A stretch of 64,000 bases of DNA from Actinomyces dentalis DSM 19115. GTDB taxonomy: Bacteria; Actinomycetota; Actinomycetes; Actinomycetales; Actinomycetaceae. The stretch is from NCBI RefSeq assembly GCF_000429225.1, contig NZ_AUBL01000012.1:1-64000 (forward strand), read 5' to 3'. Position 1 is the stretch's first letter; each line of letters begins with the position of its first letter. Of this stretch, positions 34,827 through 43,198 are shown one piece after another. Under the pieces are notes generated by a model. The model did not search any database and was not told where the DNA came from. It was given only the letters and a program-made list of their open reading frames with translations. The translations under genes were made by a program, and so were the position numbers.

Positions 34827-36503
34827 GTGATTCACCTGCTCTCCGTAGACCACCGCGCCCACGGGCTCGACGCCGTCGCCCGCCTGGGCGCCGTCACCGC
34901 GCGCATGGGCCCCGACCTGCTCCGCGCGGTGCCCGGCGTGCGCGGCGCCGTCGTCCTGGCCACCTGCAACCGCCTGGCCCTCGTGCTCGACGCCGACGCC
35001 GGGGCCGGGGCCGGGGCCGGTGGTGCGGCGTCCGGCCCCGGCCCCGGCGTCGAGCGCGGTGGCGCCGGGCCCGCCGACTCCGGGTCGGCTCCCGGGGCCG
35101 CCGACTCGGGTTCGCCCGCGCTCGCCCGCGCCGTGGCCGCCTTCCTCGACGCCCGCGCCCCCGGGTCCGCCGCCCCCGGCCCCCTCGTCCCCTCCGCCTG
35201 GAGCGGCCCGGACGCCGTCGCCGAGCTCTTCGCCACCGCCGCCGGGCTGGAGTCCATGGTCGTGGGCGAGCGGGAGATCGCCGGCCAGCTGCGCCGCGCC
35301 GCGACGGTCGCCCGCGCCGAGGGGACGCTGACCGCCGAGCTCGACCGCGCCCTGTCCCACGCCTCGGCCGCCTCCCGCCGGGTCGCCGGCTCCACGAGGC
35401 TCGCCGGCGCCGGCCGCAGCGTCGTCGCCGTCGGCCTCGACCTGGCCGCCGACCTCCTGCCGCCGCTGGGCTCCTGCCGGATCCTGCTCGTGGGGACCGG
35501 CGCCTACGCCGGCGCCACCGTCACCGCCCTGCACGAGCGCGGCGCGCGCGACATCGGGGTCTACTCGCGCACCGACCGCGCCCGGGCTTTCGCCGCCGGC
35601 CGCGGCCTGCGGGCCGTGTCCGACGCCGAGCTGCCCGGCGCCCTGGCCCTGGCCGACCTCGTCATCACCTGCCGCGGCCTGGGCGCGCCCGTCCTGACCC
35701 GCGAGCTCGTCGCCACATCCCTCCGGCTGCGCCGCCGCGCCGAACCGGCCCCGCCCGACCGCCCCGCCGAGCCCGCCCCGCGCGTCGAGGGACGCGGGGG
35801 GCGCACCGGGCCCGCAGGGCGGCCCCTGGTCGTGCTCGACCTGGCGCTGCGGCGCGACGTCGAGGAGTCGGTCGGGCGCCTGCCCGGCGTCGCGCTCATC
35901 GACCTGGCCGCCGTCCAGCGCGCCGTCCCCGAGGCCGAGGCCGCGCAGGTGCGCGCCGCCCGCGACATCGTCGCCCGGGAGGCCGAGGCCTTCGACCGCG
36001 CCGGGCTCGCCCGCCGCATGGACCCCCTCATCTGCTCCCTGCGCGAGCGCGTCGAGGCCCTCGTCGAGGACGAGCTGGCCCGGCTGCGCCCCCGCGACGG
36101 CATGGTCGACGTCGAGGACGCCGCCCGCGCCCTGCGCCACCTGGCCGCCCGCATCCTCCACCACCCCACCGTCGCCGCCCACCGGGCGGGCCGGGAGGGG
36201 CGGGAGGGCGAGTACCTCGCCGCGCTCGAACTCGTCCTGGGCTCCGACGTCGGCGGCGCCCTGATCGCCGACGCGGGCGTTGACGTTGACTCAGGTGCGG
36301 CCACTGACTCCGGTGCCGACTCCGGCTCCGATACGGCTGCCAGTGCCGGCACGACCGCCGGTCCCGGCGCGGCCGCCGACTCCGGTGCCGGCCCCGGCTC
36401 CGGCGCGGACCCCGGCTCCAACGCGGGCCCCGCTGCCGATTCCGACGTCGGCTCCGACGCGGACCCCGCCCGCCCCGCCCACCCGAAGGAGCGCAATGAC
36501 TGA
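34827..36503 (+). CDS. hemA: Glutamyl-tRNA reductase
   Basis: NADPH-dependent reduction of glutamyl-tRNA to glutamate-1-semialdehyde, the entry step. 558 residues. The catalytic cysteine is in LATCNRLAL; ESMVVGEREIAGQLRRA and SCRILLVGTGAYA (NADPH fold) follow. GTG 34827 gives MIHLLSVDHRAHG, the normal family beginning; in-frame ATG 34738 is a longer alternative without family resemblance. A Gly/Ala insert sits after LVLDADAG, and the last ~80 residues are a disordered Ala/Asp/Gly/Ser tail. It overlaps hemH by 8 nt. Confidence 0.92.
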   Translation: MIHLLSVDHRAHGLDAVARLGAVTARMGPDLLRAVPGVRGAVVLATCNRLALVLDADAGAGAGAGGAASGPGPGVERGGAGPADSGSAPGAADSGSPALARAVAAFLDARAPGSAAPGPLVPSAWSGPDAVAELFATAAGLESMVVGEREIAGQLRRAATVARAEGTLTAELDRALSHASAASRRVAGSTRLAGAGRSVVAVGLDLAADLLPPLGSCRILLVGTGAYAGATVTALHERGARDIGVYSRTDRARAFAAGRGLRAVSDAELPGALALADLVITCRGLGAPVLTRELVATSLRLRRRAEPAPPDRPAEPAPRVEGRGGRTGPAGRPLVVLDLALRRDVEESVGRLPGVALIDLAAVQRAVPEAEAAQVRAARDIVAREAEAFDRAGLARRMDPLICSLRERVEALVEDELARLRPRDGMVDVEDAARALRHLAARILHHPTVAAHRAGREGREGEYLAALELVLGSDVGGALIADAGVDVDSGAATDSGADSGSDTAASAGTTAGPGAAADSGAGPGSGADPGSNAGPAADSDVGSDADPARPAHPKERND

Positions 36504-38016
36504 GCCCGCCCCCGCCGTCGGCCGGCCCGATGCTGCGGCCGACCCCCTCGCGCCCTACGACGCCGTCCTCGTCCTGTCCTACGGGGGGCCCGCCGGCCCC
36601 GCCGACGTCCTGCCCTTCATGCGCAACGCCACCGCCGGACGGGGCGTGCCCGACTCCCGGCTGCTGGAGGTCTCCGGCCACTACGCCGGGTTCGACGGCG
36701 TGTCGCCCATCAACGCCCGCAACGCCGAGATGCTCGAGGCCCTGCGCGCCGAGCTCGCCCGCCGCGGCTCGAACGCGCCGGTGGTCATCGGCAACCGCAA
36801 CTGGCACCCCTTCGTCACCGAGGCCATGCGCGAGCTGGCCGACGGCGGGGCCCGGCGCCTGCTGTCGCTGACCACCGCCGCCTACGCCTCCTACTCCGGG
36901 TGCCGCCAGTACCGCGAGGACACGGCCGCCGCCCTGGTGCGCCTGGCCGCCGGGACCGACGGCGCCACCGGCGAGGGCTTCGAGGCCGACGCCGCCGCCC
37001 GCGTGGGCGGGGCCGGCGGGGAGCCGGTCCAGCTCGTCGTGGACAAGACCCGGCCCTTCTACAACACCCCCGGCATGCTGGAGGCCAACGCCGACGCCAT
37101 CGCCGACGCCTGCGCCGAGCTGACGCGCGCTGGGGTTCCGCTCGGGGGGATCCGCCTGGTCCTGGTCACCCACTCCATCCCCGTCGGCATGGAGCGGGGC
37201 TCCGCGCCGCACGCCGGGGACGGCGCGCAGCTGGAACTCCGTGTCAGCCATTCGGGGGTATCCGCGCCGCACGCCGGGGACGGCGCCCTCGGGGACGCCG
37301 GAGATGCGGTCGGAACCGCCGCGGGCGGGCCCGGGAGGACTGGGGCCGGGCCCGGGAGCGCCGCGAACGCGCCCGCGGACGGGCGGGACATCCCCGCCCC
37401 GGGCGCGGCGCCCCCCGAACCCGGCATGGCGCCCCCCGAACCCGGCATGGCGCCCCCCGAACCCGGCATGGCCGCCGACCTGTCGACCGAGATCTCCTAC
37501 GTGGACCAGCACCGGCGGTTCATAGAGGTGCTCCTGCCCGCCGTCGCCCGGCGCCTGGGGACGGCGGCCGCGCCCGCGCACGACCTGGTCTTCTGCTCGC
37601 GCTCGGGCCCGCCGCAGGCGCGGTGGCTGGAGCCGGACGTCAACGACCACCTGGAGGCCCTGGCCGCCGGACGCCTCACGGACGGGACCGCGGTGGCCGT
37701 GCCCGACGGCGTCGTCGTGGCCCCCATCGGCTTCGTGGCCGACCACATGGAGGTCGTCTTCGACCTGGACACCGAGGCCCGCGCCACCGCCGAGCGGCTC
37801 GCCATGCCCTGCGTCCGGGCGGCCACCGCGGGCACGCACCCCGCCTTCATCGCCTCCCTGGCCGACATCCTGCTCGAGCGGGCCGCCGTCGCCCGGGGCG
37901 AGGAGGTGGCCCCGGCCTCGACGACGGGCACCGGCCCCTTCCACACCGTGTGCCCCGAGTCCTGCTGCCGGCCCGCCGCTTCGGGGCACTCCGCCCGTCC
38001 CCGCCGGCCCCGGTAG
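36496..38016 (+). CDS. hemH: Coproporphyrin ferrochelatase
   Basis: Inserts iron into coproporphyrin III in the Gram-positive pathway (also named cpfC). 506 residues against ~370. Blocks: VLVLSYGGPAGP, SPINARNAEML, VIGNRNWHPF, LVTHSIPVGM (catalytic His), LVFCSRSGPPQ. The terminal TVCPESCC together with FCSRSG supplies four cysteines, matching the [2Fe-2S] type of actinobacteria. A ~90-residue insert after HSIPVGM holds duplicated APHAGDGA segments and three MAPPEPG units. AAGGAG precedes ATG 36496. Confidence 0.94.
   Translation: MTEPAPAVGRPDAAADPLAPYDAVLVLSYGGPAGPADVLPFMRNATAGRGVPDSRLLEVSGHYAGFDGVSPINARNAEMLEALRAELARRGSNAPVVIGNRNWHPFVTEAMRELADGGARRLLSLTTAAYASYSGCRQYREDTAAALVRLAAGTDGATGEGFEADAAARVGGAGGEPVQLVVDKTRPFYNTPGMLEANADAIADACAELTRAGVPLGGIRLVLVTHSIPVGMERGSAPHAGDGAQLELRVSHSGVSAPHAGDGALGDAGDAVGTAAGGPGRTGAGPGSAANAPADGRDIPAPGAAPPEPGMAPPEPGMAPPEPGMAADLSTEISYVDQHRRFIEVLLPAVARRLGTAAAPAHDLVFCSRSGPPQARWLEPDVNDHLEALAAGRLTDGTAVAVPDGVVVAPIGFVADHMEVVFDLDTEARATAERLAMPCVRAATAGTHPAFIASLADILLERAAVARGEEVAPASTTGTGPFHTVCPESCCRPAASGHSARPRRPR
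37408..37470. repeat. 21-bp tandem repeat, three identical units, inside hemH
   Basis: Units at 37408-37428, 37429-37449 and 37450-37470 encode seven residues each (APPEPGM). Another direct duplication of 25 bp (TCCGCGCCGCACGCCGGGGA, at 37201 and 37261) lies upstream in the same insert. Confidence 0.85.
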
Positions 38017-38131
38017 GCGCGATGGGCCCGCGGGCGCCTCGCGGGCCCGCGGACCCGCCCCGCCGACCCCGGTAGGCGCTACCGTTGCCGTTGAGTCGCC
38101 CCGCCACGGGACGCCGATGAAGGAGACCGCC

Positions 38132-38953
38132 ATGACTGACACCGATCCCGCCACCGACCCAATCGCCGATCCCGGCGCCGCCGACGCCGCCGACGCCGCC
38201 GGCATCCACCGCTTCCACGACGAGGAGCGCCGCCCCCACCACGACCCGCGCGACGCCACCGACATCGACCTCGACGCCGTCAACAACCAGTTCCACTACG
38301 CCCTCTTCGCCGTCTTCCGCCTCACCGCCCCCCTGCCGCCGCTGGAGGACACCCGGCGCCGGCTCGTGGGCGAGTCCCTCTTCTTCATCGGCGCCTCGGA
38401 GGTCACCACCCGCGGCTGGTACGACGTCGCCGGCTTCCGCTCCGACGCCGACCTGCTCGTGTGGTGGCTCAGCGACGACCCCGAGAGGCTCCAGGACGCC
38501 AACCACCGCCTGCGCGCCTCCGCGATCGGCCGCTACCTCGCCCCCGTATGGTCCTGCATGGGCCTGCACACCCCGGCGGAGTTCAACCGCAAGCACGTCC
38601 CGGCCTGCTTCGGCGGCGTCGCCCCGCGCGACTGGGTCATGGTCTACCCCTTCGTCCGCTCCTACGACTGGTACCTGCTGCCCGCCGAGGAGCGCTCGCG
38701 GATCATGGCGGCGCACGGCCGCAACGGCTTCTCCAAGTACCCCGACGTCAAGGGCTCCACGCTGGCGGCCTTCGGCATGAGCGACTACGAGTGGGTCCTG
38801 GGCTTCGAGGCCGACTCCCTGGACCGCCTGGAGGGCGTCATCCACCACCAGCGCTACACCGAGGCGCGGTTGCACGTGCGCCAGGACGTCCCCTTCTACA
38901 CGGGCGTGCGGGTGAGCCCCAAGGAGTGGGCCGAGCGCCAGCCGCGCTCCTGA
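38132..38953 (+). CDS. chdC: Coproheme decarboxylase
   Basis: Last step of the coproporphyrin-dependent pathway (also hemQ): two oxidative decarboxylations of coproheme give haem b. 273 residues; the dimeric chlorite-dismutase-like fold shows in RGWYDVAGFRSDADLLVWWL (start), MVYPFVRSYDWYLLP with the catalytic tyrosine, and MSDYEWVLGFEAD. AAGGAG at 38120-38125 sets ATG 38132; the upstream ATG 38117 overlaps this site and is rejected. The first ~40 residues are Asp/Ala-rich. It is separated from hemH by 115 bp and probably in the same transcript. Confidence 0.95.
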   Translation: MTDTDPATDPIADPGAADAADAAGIHRFHDEERRPHHDPRDATDIDLDAVNNQFHYALFAVFRLTAPLPPLEDTRRRLVGESLFFIGASEVTTRGWYDVAGFRSDADLLVWWLSDDPERLQDANHRLRASAIGRYLAPVWSCMGLHTPAEFNRKHVPACFGGVAPRDWVMVYPFVRSYDWYLLPAEERSRIMAAHGRNGFSKYPDVKGSTLAAFGMSDYEWVLGFEADSLDRLEGVIHHQRYTEARLHVRQDVPFYTGVRVSPKEWAERQPRS

Positions 38954-38998
38954 GCCCGGCCCCGCGGCGCCGCGCCGCCGTTCCGCCGCGCCGCCGAT

Positions 38999-39077
38999 TT
39001 CCGCGAACGCGCAGGTTTCCAGTCGAACGCGCAGATGGGAGATGCGCGTTCGACTGGAAACCTGCGCGTTCGCGGAA
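38999..39077. repeat. Palindromic repeat family D: 35-bp perfect hairpin
   Basis: Arms 38999-39033 and 39043-39077 are perfectly complementary with a 9-nt loop. Each arm contains CGAACGCGCA twice around GGTTTCCAGT. It lies between the convergent ends of chdC and the Nudix gene and may end both transcripts, although there is no T-run. Only one copy was seen in the window. Confidence 0.85.
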
Positions 39078-39101
39078 GAGGGGCGGGGCGGGGCGCCGGG
39101 T

Positions 39102-39599
39102 CTACCGGAGCCGGAACCGGGCGGGCGTCGTCGGATCCGCCAGCCACGCCCGGGCGGCGGAGATGCGGGCCGAGGCGTGGGGCGTCAGGGGCGCGGGCAG
39201 CGCGTCGGGCTCGAACCAGGCCACAGCCGTCAGCTCTCCGTCGCCGACGCCGGCGGCCGCCGCCCGCTCGGCGCCGACGCGCGCGACGAAGCCGATGTCC
39301 AGGAAGACGCACCGGTCGCCGTTGGGGTAGACGATGGGCTCCTCGGTCTCGACGCCGATGACGGCGAGGATCTCGGGGCGCACGCCGGCTTCCTCCTCGC
39401 ACTCGCGCGCGGCCGCGGCGGCCGGCTGCTCGCCGGGTTCGGGGATGCCGTCGATGATGGACCAGCGGCCGGTGTCGGAGCGGCGCCCCAGCAGGATGCG
39501 ACCGGCGTCGTCGACCACGACGACGCTCACCCCCGGCAGCCACAGCTGGTCGTGGCCGATCTTCTCGCGCAGGCGCAGGACGAACTCCGGTGTGGGCAT
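39102..39599 (-). CDS. Nudix hydrolase
   Basis: 165 residues. The Nudix box runs from GIPEPGEQPAAA to RECEEEAGV with all consensus acidic residues. SVVVVDDAGRILLGRRSDTG is the family's first strand pair and RWSIIDGIPEPGE the entry to the box. It resembles MutT-type pyrophosphatases that act on nucleoside diphosphate derivatives; the substrate cannot be told. Start ATG 39599 gives MPTPEFVLRLREK. It is alone on the minus strand, with 211 bp of GC-rich spacer upstream that repeats GTTCAGCGCGGGCGGG at the end of gatD. Confidence 0.88.
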   Translation of the reverse strand: MPTPEFVLRLREKIGHDQLWLPGVSVVVVDDAGRILLGRRSDTGRWSIIDGIPEPGEQPAAAAARECEEEAGVRPEILAVIGVETEEPIVYPNGDRCVFLDIGFVARVGAERAAAAGVGDGELTAVAWFEPDALPAPLTPHASARISAARAWLADPTTPARFRLR

Positions 39600-39810
39600 G
39601 GGGCCGAGTCTACGTCCCGCGTCCGCCCGTCCCGCTCGGCGCGGGGAGCGGGGCCGGCTGGGTCGCGCGGGCCATCCGCGTCCGCCCCGCTCGGCGCGGC
39701 GGGATCCGGGGCTCGCGCCCACGCGGCGGCGGGCGGAGGCCGTGTTCAGCGCGGGCGGGGCTGCGTCCGATGATCGGAGGAGCCAACCGTCCGCGGCGCG
39801 GAGTCAGCGT

Positions 39811-40584
39811 TCAGCGCGGGCGGGACAGGGCGACCCTGCGGGCGCGCTCGGCCCACTCCTCCACCGGGTCCGTCAGCGGCTCCGGCTCCCAGGTTCCGCC
39901 GCCGTGCTCGACGGCGCGCGCCAGCAGCCAGTCGGCCACGCGCGGGTTCTTGGGCAGCAGGGAGCCGTGCAGGTAGGTGCCGATGACGTGGTGGACCCGG
40001 GCGCCCTCGGTGCGGTCCCTGCCGTTGTTGCCGTCGCCACTGGTCACCGTGCCGAAGGGCCGGGCCCCCGGGCCGAGCGTGGTCAGCCCCGAGTGGTTCT
40101 CGTAGCCGATCACGGTCCCGAAGTCCTCGCTCTTGAGCGCGATGTTCCCGATGAGCCGGCCCGGCCCGGCCACCGTCTGGGCGTCGATGAGGCCGATGCC
40201 CGGGATCTGGTCGCCGGTGCCCGTGAGGAAGCGGTGCCCGAAGAGCTGGTAGAGGCCGCAGATGGCCAGCATGGGCACGCCGTCGGCCGCCCAGGCCACC
40301 AGCTCCGGCCCGCGCATCACGAGGTCGTCCTTGATGCGCTCCTGCCCGGAGTCCTGCCCGCCGCCGCCCACGACGAGGTCCACCGCCCCCGGCAGCTCCT
40401 CGCCCGGGTCGTAGGAGGCCAGCTCGACGTCGTAGCCGACCCACTGGGCGCGGCGGATGAGCACCAGGGTGTTGCCCCAGTCCCCGTAGATGTTCATGTC
40501 CCGCGGGTAGAGCTGGAGCAGGCGGATCCTGCCGCGGGCCGCGCCCGGCGTCGTGTGCTCGTAGACCTTCACCTCGGTGCTCAC
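39811..40584 (-). CDS. gatD: Lipid II isoglutaminyl synthase, glutaminase subunit
   Basis: Releases ammonia from glutamine for MurT, which amidates the D-Glu of the peptidoglycan stem. 257 residues of a CobQ-like type 1 amidotransferase: LYPRDMNIYGDWGNTLVL at the start, catalytic Cys in LAICGLYQLFG, catalytic His in GTYLHGSLLPKNP. The GTG start overlaps the murT stop (GTGA) so the subunits are made together. The last ~25 residues are a helical, charged tail. Confidence 0.94.
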   Translation of the reverse strand: MSTEVKVYEHTTPGAARGRIRLLQLYPRDMNIYGDWGNTLVLIRRAQWVGYDVELASYDPGEELPGAVDLVVGGGGQDSGQERIKDDLVMRGPELVAWAADGVPMLAICGLYQLFGHRFLTGTGDQIPGIGLIDAQTVAGPGRLIGNIALKSEDFGTVIGYENHSGLTTLGPGARPFGTVTSGDGNNGRDRTEGARVHHVIGTYLHGSLLPKNPRVADWLLARAVEHGGGTWEPEPLTDPVEEWAERARRVALSRPR

Positions 40585-42248
40585 TTCATGACCTCCTCGA
40601 CCTCGGTCAACTCGCCCAGCCGCGCCCGCAGCGCCAGCATCGCCGTGTAGGTGGTGAAGACCCGCATGGGTCGGGCGGCGCCGGACCCGGCTCCGGCGCT
40701 CGTGCCCGGCGCAGCCGTTCCGGCACCCGGCGCATCGGGCCCGGCGTCCGCGTCCGCGCCCGGCGCCCGGCGCAGCAGGGTCAGGGCCCGGCCCAGGTCC
40801 GGCTCGACGGTCCCCACCGGCACCTCGTCGTAGCGCAGCCGCAGGGCCATGTCCCAGGCGCGCACGCCGGTGACCACCGCGACGCCCTCGCCGCGCAGGC
40901 AGGTGAAGTCCACGTCCCACAACCAGGACATGTCGCGGCCGTCGGCGTACTCGTCGTTGATGGCGATCATGACGGTCTCCGGCCCGCGCGCGCGCACCGC
41001 CTGCTCGGCGGTGAGCAGCCCCATACGGAATCCCGCCGGGTTCTTGACCAGGGACAGCTCGACGTCGCGCCCGTCCAGGGTCAGGACCTCCCCGCGCCCG
41101 AAGGCCGCCCGGACGTGCGCGAGCGCGGCGAGCAGCTTCTCCACGTCCGCCCGCTCGCCCAGGACCTCCAGGGCCAGGGCCAGGGCGGCGCAGGCGTTGA
41201 GCTGGTTGTGCACGCCGGGAATGGCGAAGGACACCTCGTGGTCGGTCCCGTCCACGCGCACGACGGCGCCGCGGTCCTGGAGCGACTCCAGCACCACCCG
41301 GGGGGCGGGGCGCGCCGCCCCGGCCGGAGCGCCGTCACCGGGCGCGCCCGCACCGGCGGCCGCTCCCTCGACGGCGGCCGTTCCCGCGCCGTCGCCGGCC
41401 GGGTCGCTGCCAGCGGGCGCGTCACTGTCCGGCGCGCCGCCGGGCGCCGGTGCGCCATCGGCCGGGGAGCCGCCGGACGCCTCGGCGGGCGCGTCGACCG
41501 CCGCATCCGCGCCGCCGCCCGCGCCCGCGCCGCCGGCCGTGTCCGCATCGTCGGCCGCGTCCCCGCCGGGCGTCGCGGGCTGCGCCACGGCGGCGCCGGT
41601 GCGCAGGTCGTCGTCGGAGACGAACAGGGAGCGCAGGCCCGGTCCGGCCCCGAAGGCGGCGGTGCGCGCCCGCACTCCCTCGAAGAAGGCGGGGCCGGAC
41701 AGGCGCGGGTCGTCGGCGTTGACGACGACGACGTCGGTGGTGGCCGCGGCGACCTTGTGCAGCAGGGAGGCGGTGTAGTCGATCTCGCCGAAGCGGTCGA
41801 GCTGGTCGCGCATGACGTTGAGCAGGAGGGCCGCGCGCGGGCGGACCCGCCGGACGAAGCGCACGGCGTGGGCCTCGTCGAGCTCGAGGACGGCGACGTC
41901 GGCGTCCAGGCGCCCGACGGCGTCGACCTCGGTGAGCAGGGAGGCCAGGACCCCGCGCACGAAGTTCGAGCCGGTCCTATTGGTCAGGACCTTCAGGCCC
42001 TGGGCGGTGAGCAGCTCGACGACCATCTTCGTCGTCGTCGTCTTGCCGTTGGTGCCGGAGACGACGACGACGCCCAGGGGCAGCTGGTCGAGGGTGCGGC
42101 GCAGGAAGCCGGGGTCCGTCTTCTCCATGACCAGGCCCGGCAGGGCGGTGCCGCCCGAGCCGCCCCCGCGCAGGCGGGCGGCCAGGCGGGCCGCGCGGCC
42201 CAGGGCGATGGTCAGACCTGAGCGCAGCGAGGCGGCGGACGATGACAT
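40581..42248 (-). CDS. murT: Lipid II isoglutaminyl synthase, ligase subunit, lacking the zinc ribbon
   Basis: 555 residues. Mur ligase P-loop VVSGTNGKTTTTKM, then LLLNVMRDQLDRFGEID, AIPGVHNQLNACAA and the C-terminal DUF1727 region (IAINDEYADGRDMSWLWDVD, first part). In other MurT proteins a four-cysteine zinc ribbon is inserted in the central domain. Here the same place (about residues 225-320) is an Ala/Gly/Asp/Pro-rich stretch with no cysteine. A second such insert of ~30 residues precedes the final RVFTTYTAML. GCAGGAG lies before ATG 42248. Confidence 0.93.
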   Translation of the reverse strand: MSSSAASLRSGLTIALGRAARLAARLRGGGSGGTALPGLVMEKTDPGFLRRTLDQLPLGVVVVSGTNGKTTTTKMVVELLTAQGLKVLTNRTGSNFVRGVLASLLTEVDAVGRLDADVAVLELDEAHAVRFVRRVRPRAALLLNVMRDQLDRFGEIDYTASLLHKVAAATTDVVVVNADDPRLSGPAFFEGVRARTAAFGAGPGLRSLFVSDDDLRTGAAVAQPATPGGDAADDADTAGGAGAGGGADAAVDAPAEASGGSPADGAPAPGGAPDSDAPAGSDPAGDGAGTAAVEGAAAGAGAPGDGAPAGAARPAPRVVLESLQDRGAVVRVDGTDHEVSFAIPGVHNQLNACAALALALEVLGERADVEKLLAALAHVRAAFGRGEVLTLDGRDVELSLVKNPAGFRMGLLTAEQAVRARGPETVMIAINDEYADGRDMSWLWDVDFTCLRGEGVAVVTGVRAWDMALRLRYDEVPVGTVEPDLGRALTLLRRAPGADADAGPDAPGAGTAAPGTSAGAGSGAARPMRVFTTYTAMLALRARLGELTEVEEVMK

Positions 42249-42367
42249 GCGGACTCCTGCGTGGTGAGGACTGGGTGGCGACAGTCTAGAGGGGCGGCGC
42301 CCCGCGGCGCGACGCCGGCGTGGTGAGGTTCGTCGGCCCGCGCGGGCGGCTCGGGCCGGTCGTGGGG

Positions 42368-42585
42368 GTGTTGCACATTGGAGAGCGGCGCTCCCGCGGG
42401 TTGATTCGGGGTTTTCCGCATGATTCCGCGGTTCTTCCTAGAATGTTGATTTTTAGTGGACGGGCTCCCATGTGCAGAGGGGCCCGCTCTGCACATGGGA
42501 GGATTTCAACGGCGTTGAACACCGAGGTGTTTCCGCACGATTCCGCCGATCCGCTGGCGACGGGTCCCGATCGAATGTGCAACAC
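42368..42585. repeat. Palindromic element family F, copy 1 (218 bp)
   Basis: Outer 12-bp arms 42368-42379 and 42574-42585 (GTGTTGCACATT and complement). A central hairpin has 15-bp perfect arms at 42465-42479 and 42487-42501 (CTCCCATGTGCAGAG). TTTCCGC(A/G)... direct repeats at about 42415 and 42532 read TTTCCGCATGATTCCGC and TTTCCGCACGATTCCGC. The AT content is higher than the flanks. The core GGTTTTCCGCATGATTCCGC recurs, inverted, in the element at 50061-50182. Confidence 0.65.
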
Positions 42586-42714
42586 CGCCCGGGCTGACCT
42601 CGATGCGCCCCGGCGCGGTGCGCCCGATCGTCCCGATGCGGTCCGACCGGATCGGCCCCGGCGCGGTCCGTCTCCCCTTGCGCGCGGCGGCGGGAGGGTG
42701 CATCATTCTCTTGT

Positions 42715-42738
42715 GCATGTTTTACATGCTATACATGT
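42715..42738. promoter_or_regulatory. Probable operator: three half-sites at 9-bp spacing upstream of the AbrB-like gene
   Basis: GCATGT at 42715, ACATGC at 42724 and ACATGT at 42733, each separated by TTT or TAT. The first two form a perfect dyad. They end 10 bp before the GGAGG ribosome-binding site of the AbrB-like gene, so autoregulation by that protein is a natural guess. Confidence 0.55.
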
Positions 42739-42760
42739 CAACTCGATGGAGGAGTGAGCC

Positions 42761-43198
42761 GTGACCCCGCGCAACCCCGCCCATATCGGCCCCGACGGCA
42801 GGGGCTTCTTCGGGACCGTCACCGTCGGCCGGCGCGGACAGGTGGCCCTGCCGGCGCAGGCCCGCAGGCAGCTCGGGCTCGAGCCCGGCGACCAGCTCGT
42901 CGTCCTGACCGATCCGGCCCAGGGACTGGCCCTCATCCCCCTGCGCCTCCTGCTGGAGCGGGCCCCGAACGACCCGCTCGCCATGCTCGTGCGCTCCACC
43001 CTGGGCGGGGGCGCCCCGACGGGGCCCCCGCCGGGAGGGCCGGCGGCGCCGCCCGCCCCGCCGGGCGAGCCGGGCGCCACCCCGGCGGGAGTGCCGCCCT
43101 CCGCGCCGGGCGCCCCGCCGGCCGCCGGGCCGGCCACCGCATACGCCCCACCCGCACCACCCACGACCTCAGCACCCACCCACCAGGAGCAGTCATGA
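42761..43198 (+). CDS. AbrB/MazE/SpoVT-type transcriptional regulator
   Basis: 145 residues. The first ~55 are a swapped-hairpin domain (GTVTVGRRGQVALPAQARRQ, LEPGDQLVVLTD). The rest is a Pro/Ala/Gly tail. GGAGG at 42748-42752 supports GTG 42761. Its stop overlaps the ABC ATPase start (ATGA), so regulator and exporter are one operon. This layout suggests it controls the exporter, probably through the half-site array directly upstream. Confidence 0.85.
   Translation: MTPRNPAHIGPDGRGFFGTVTVGRRGQVALPAQARRQLGLEPGDQLVVLTDPAQGLALIPLRLLLERAPNDPLAMLVRSTLGGGAPTGPPPGGPAAPPAPPGEPGATPAGVPPSAPGAPPAAGPATAYAPPAPPTTSAPTHQEQS

Larger units (their letters stand above)
42249..42760. other. Intergenic region with a palindromic element and an operator array
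   Basis: 512 bp between divergent murT and the AbrB-like gene. It holds the family F element (42368-42585) and the ACATG(T/C) half-site array just before the AbrB-like start. No gene was found; short frames here have no domain. Confidence 0.55.
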
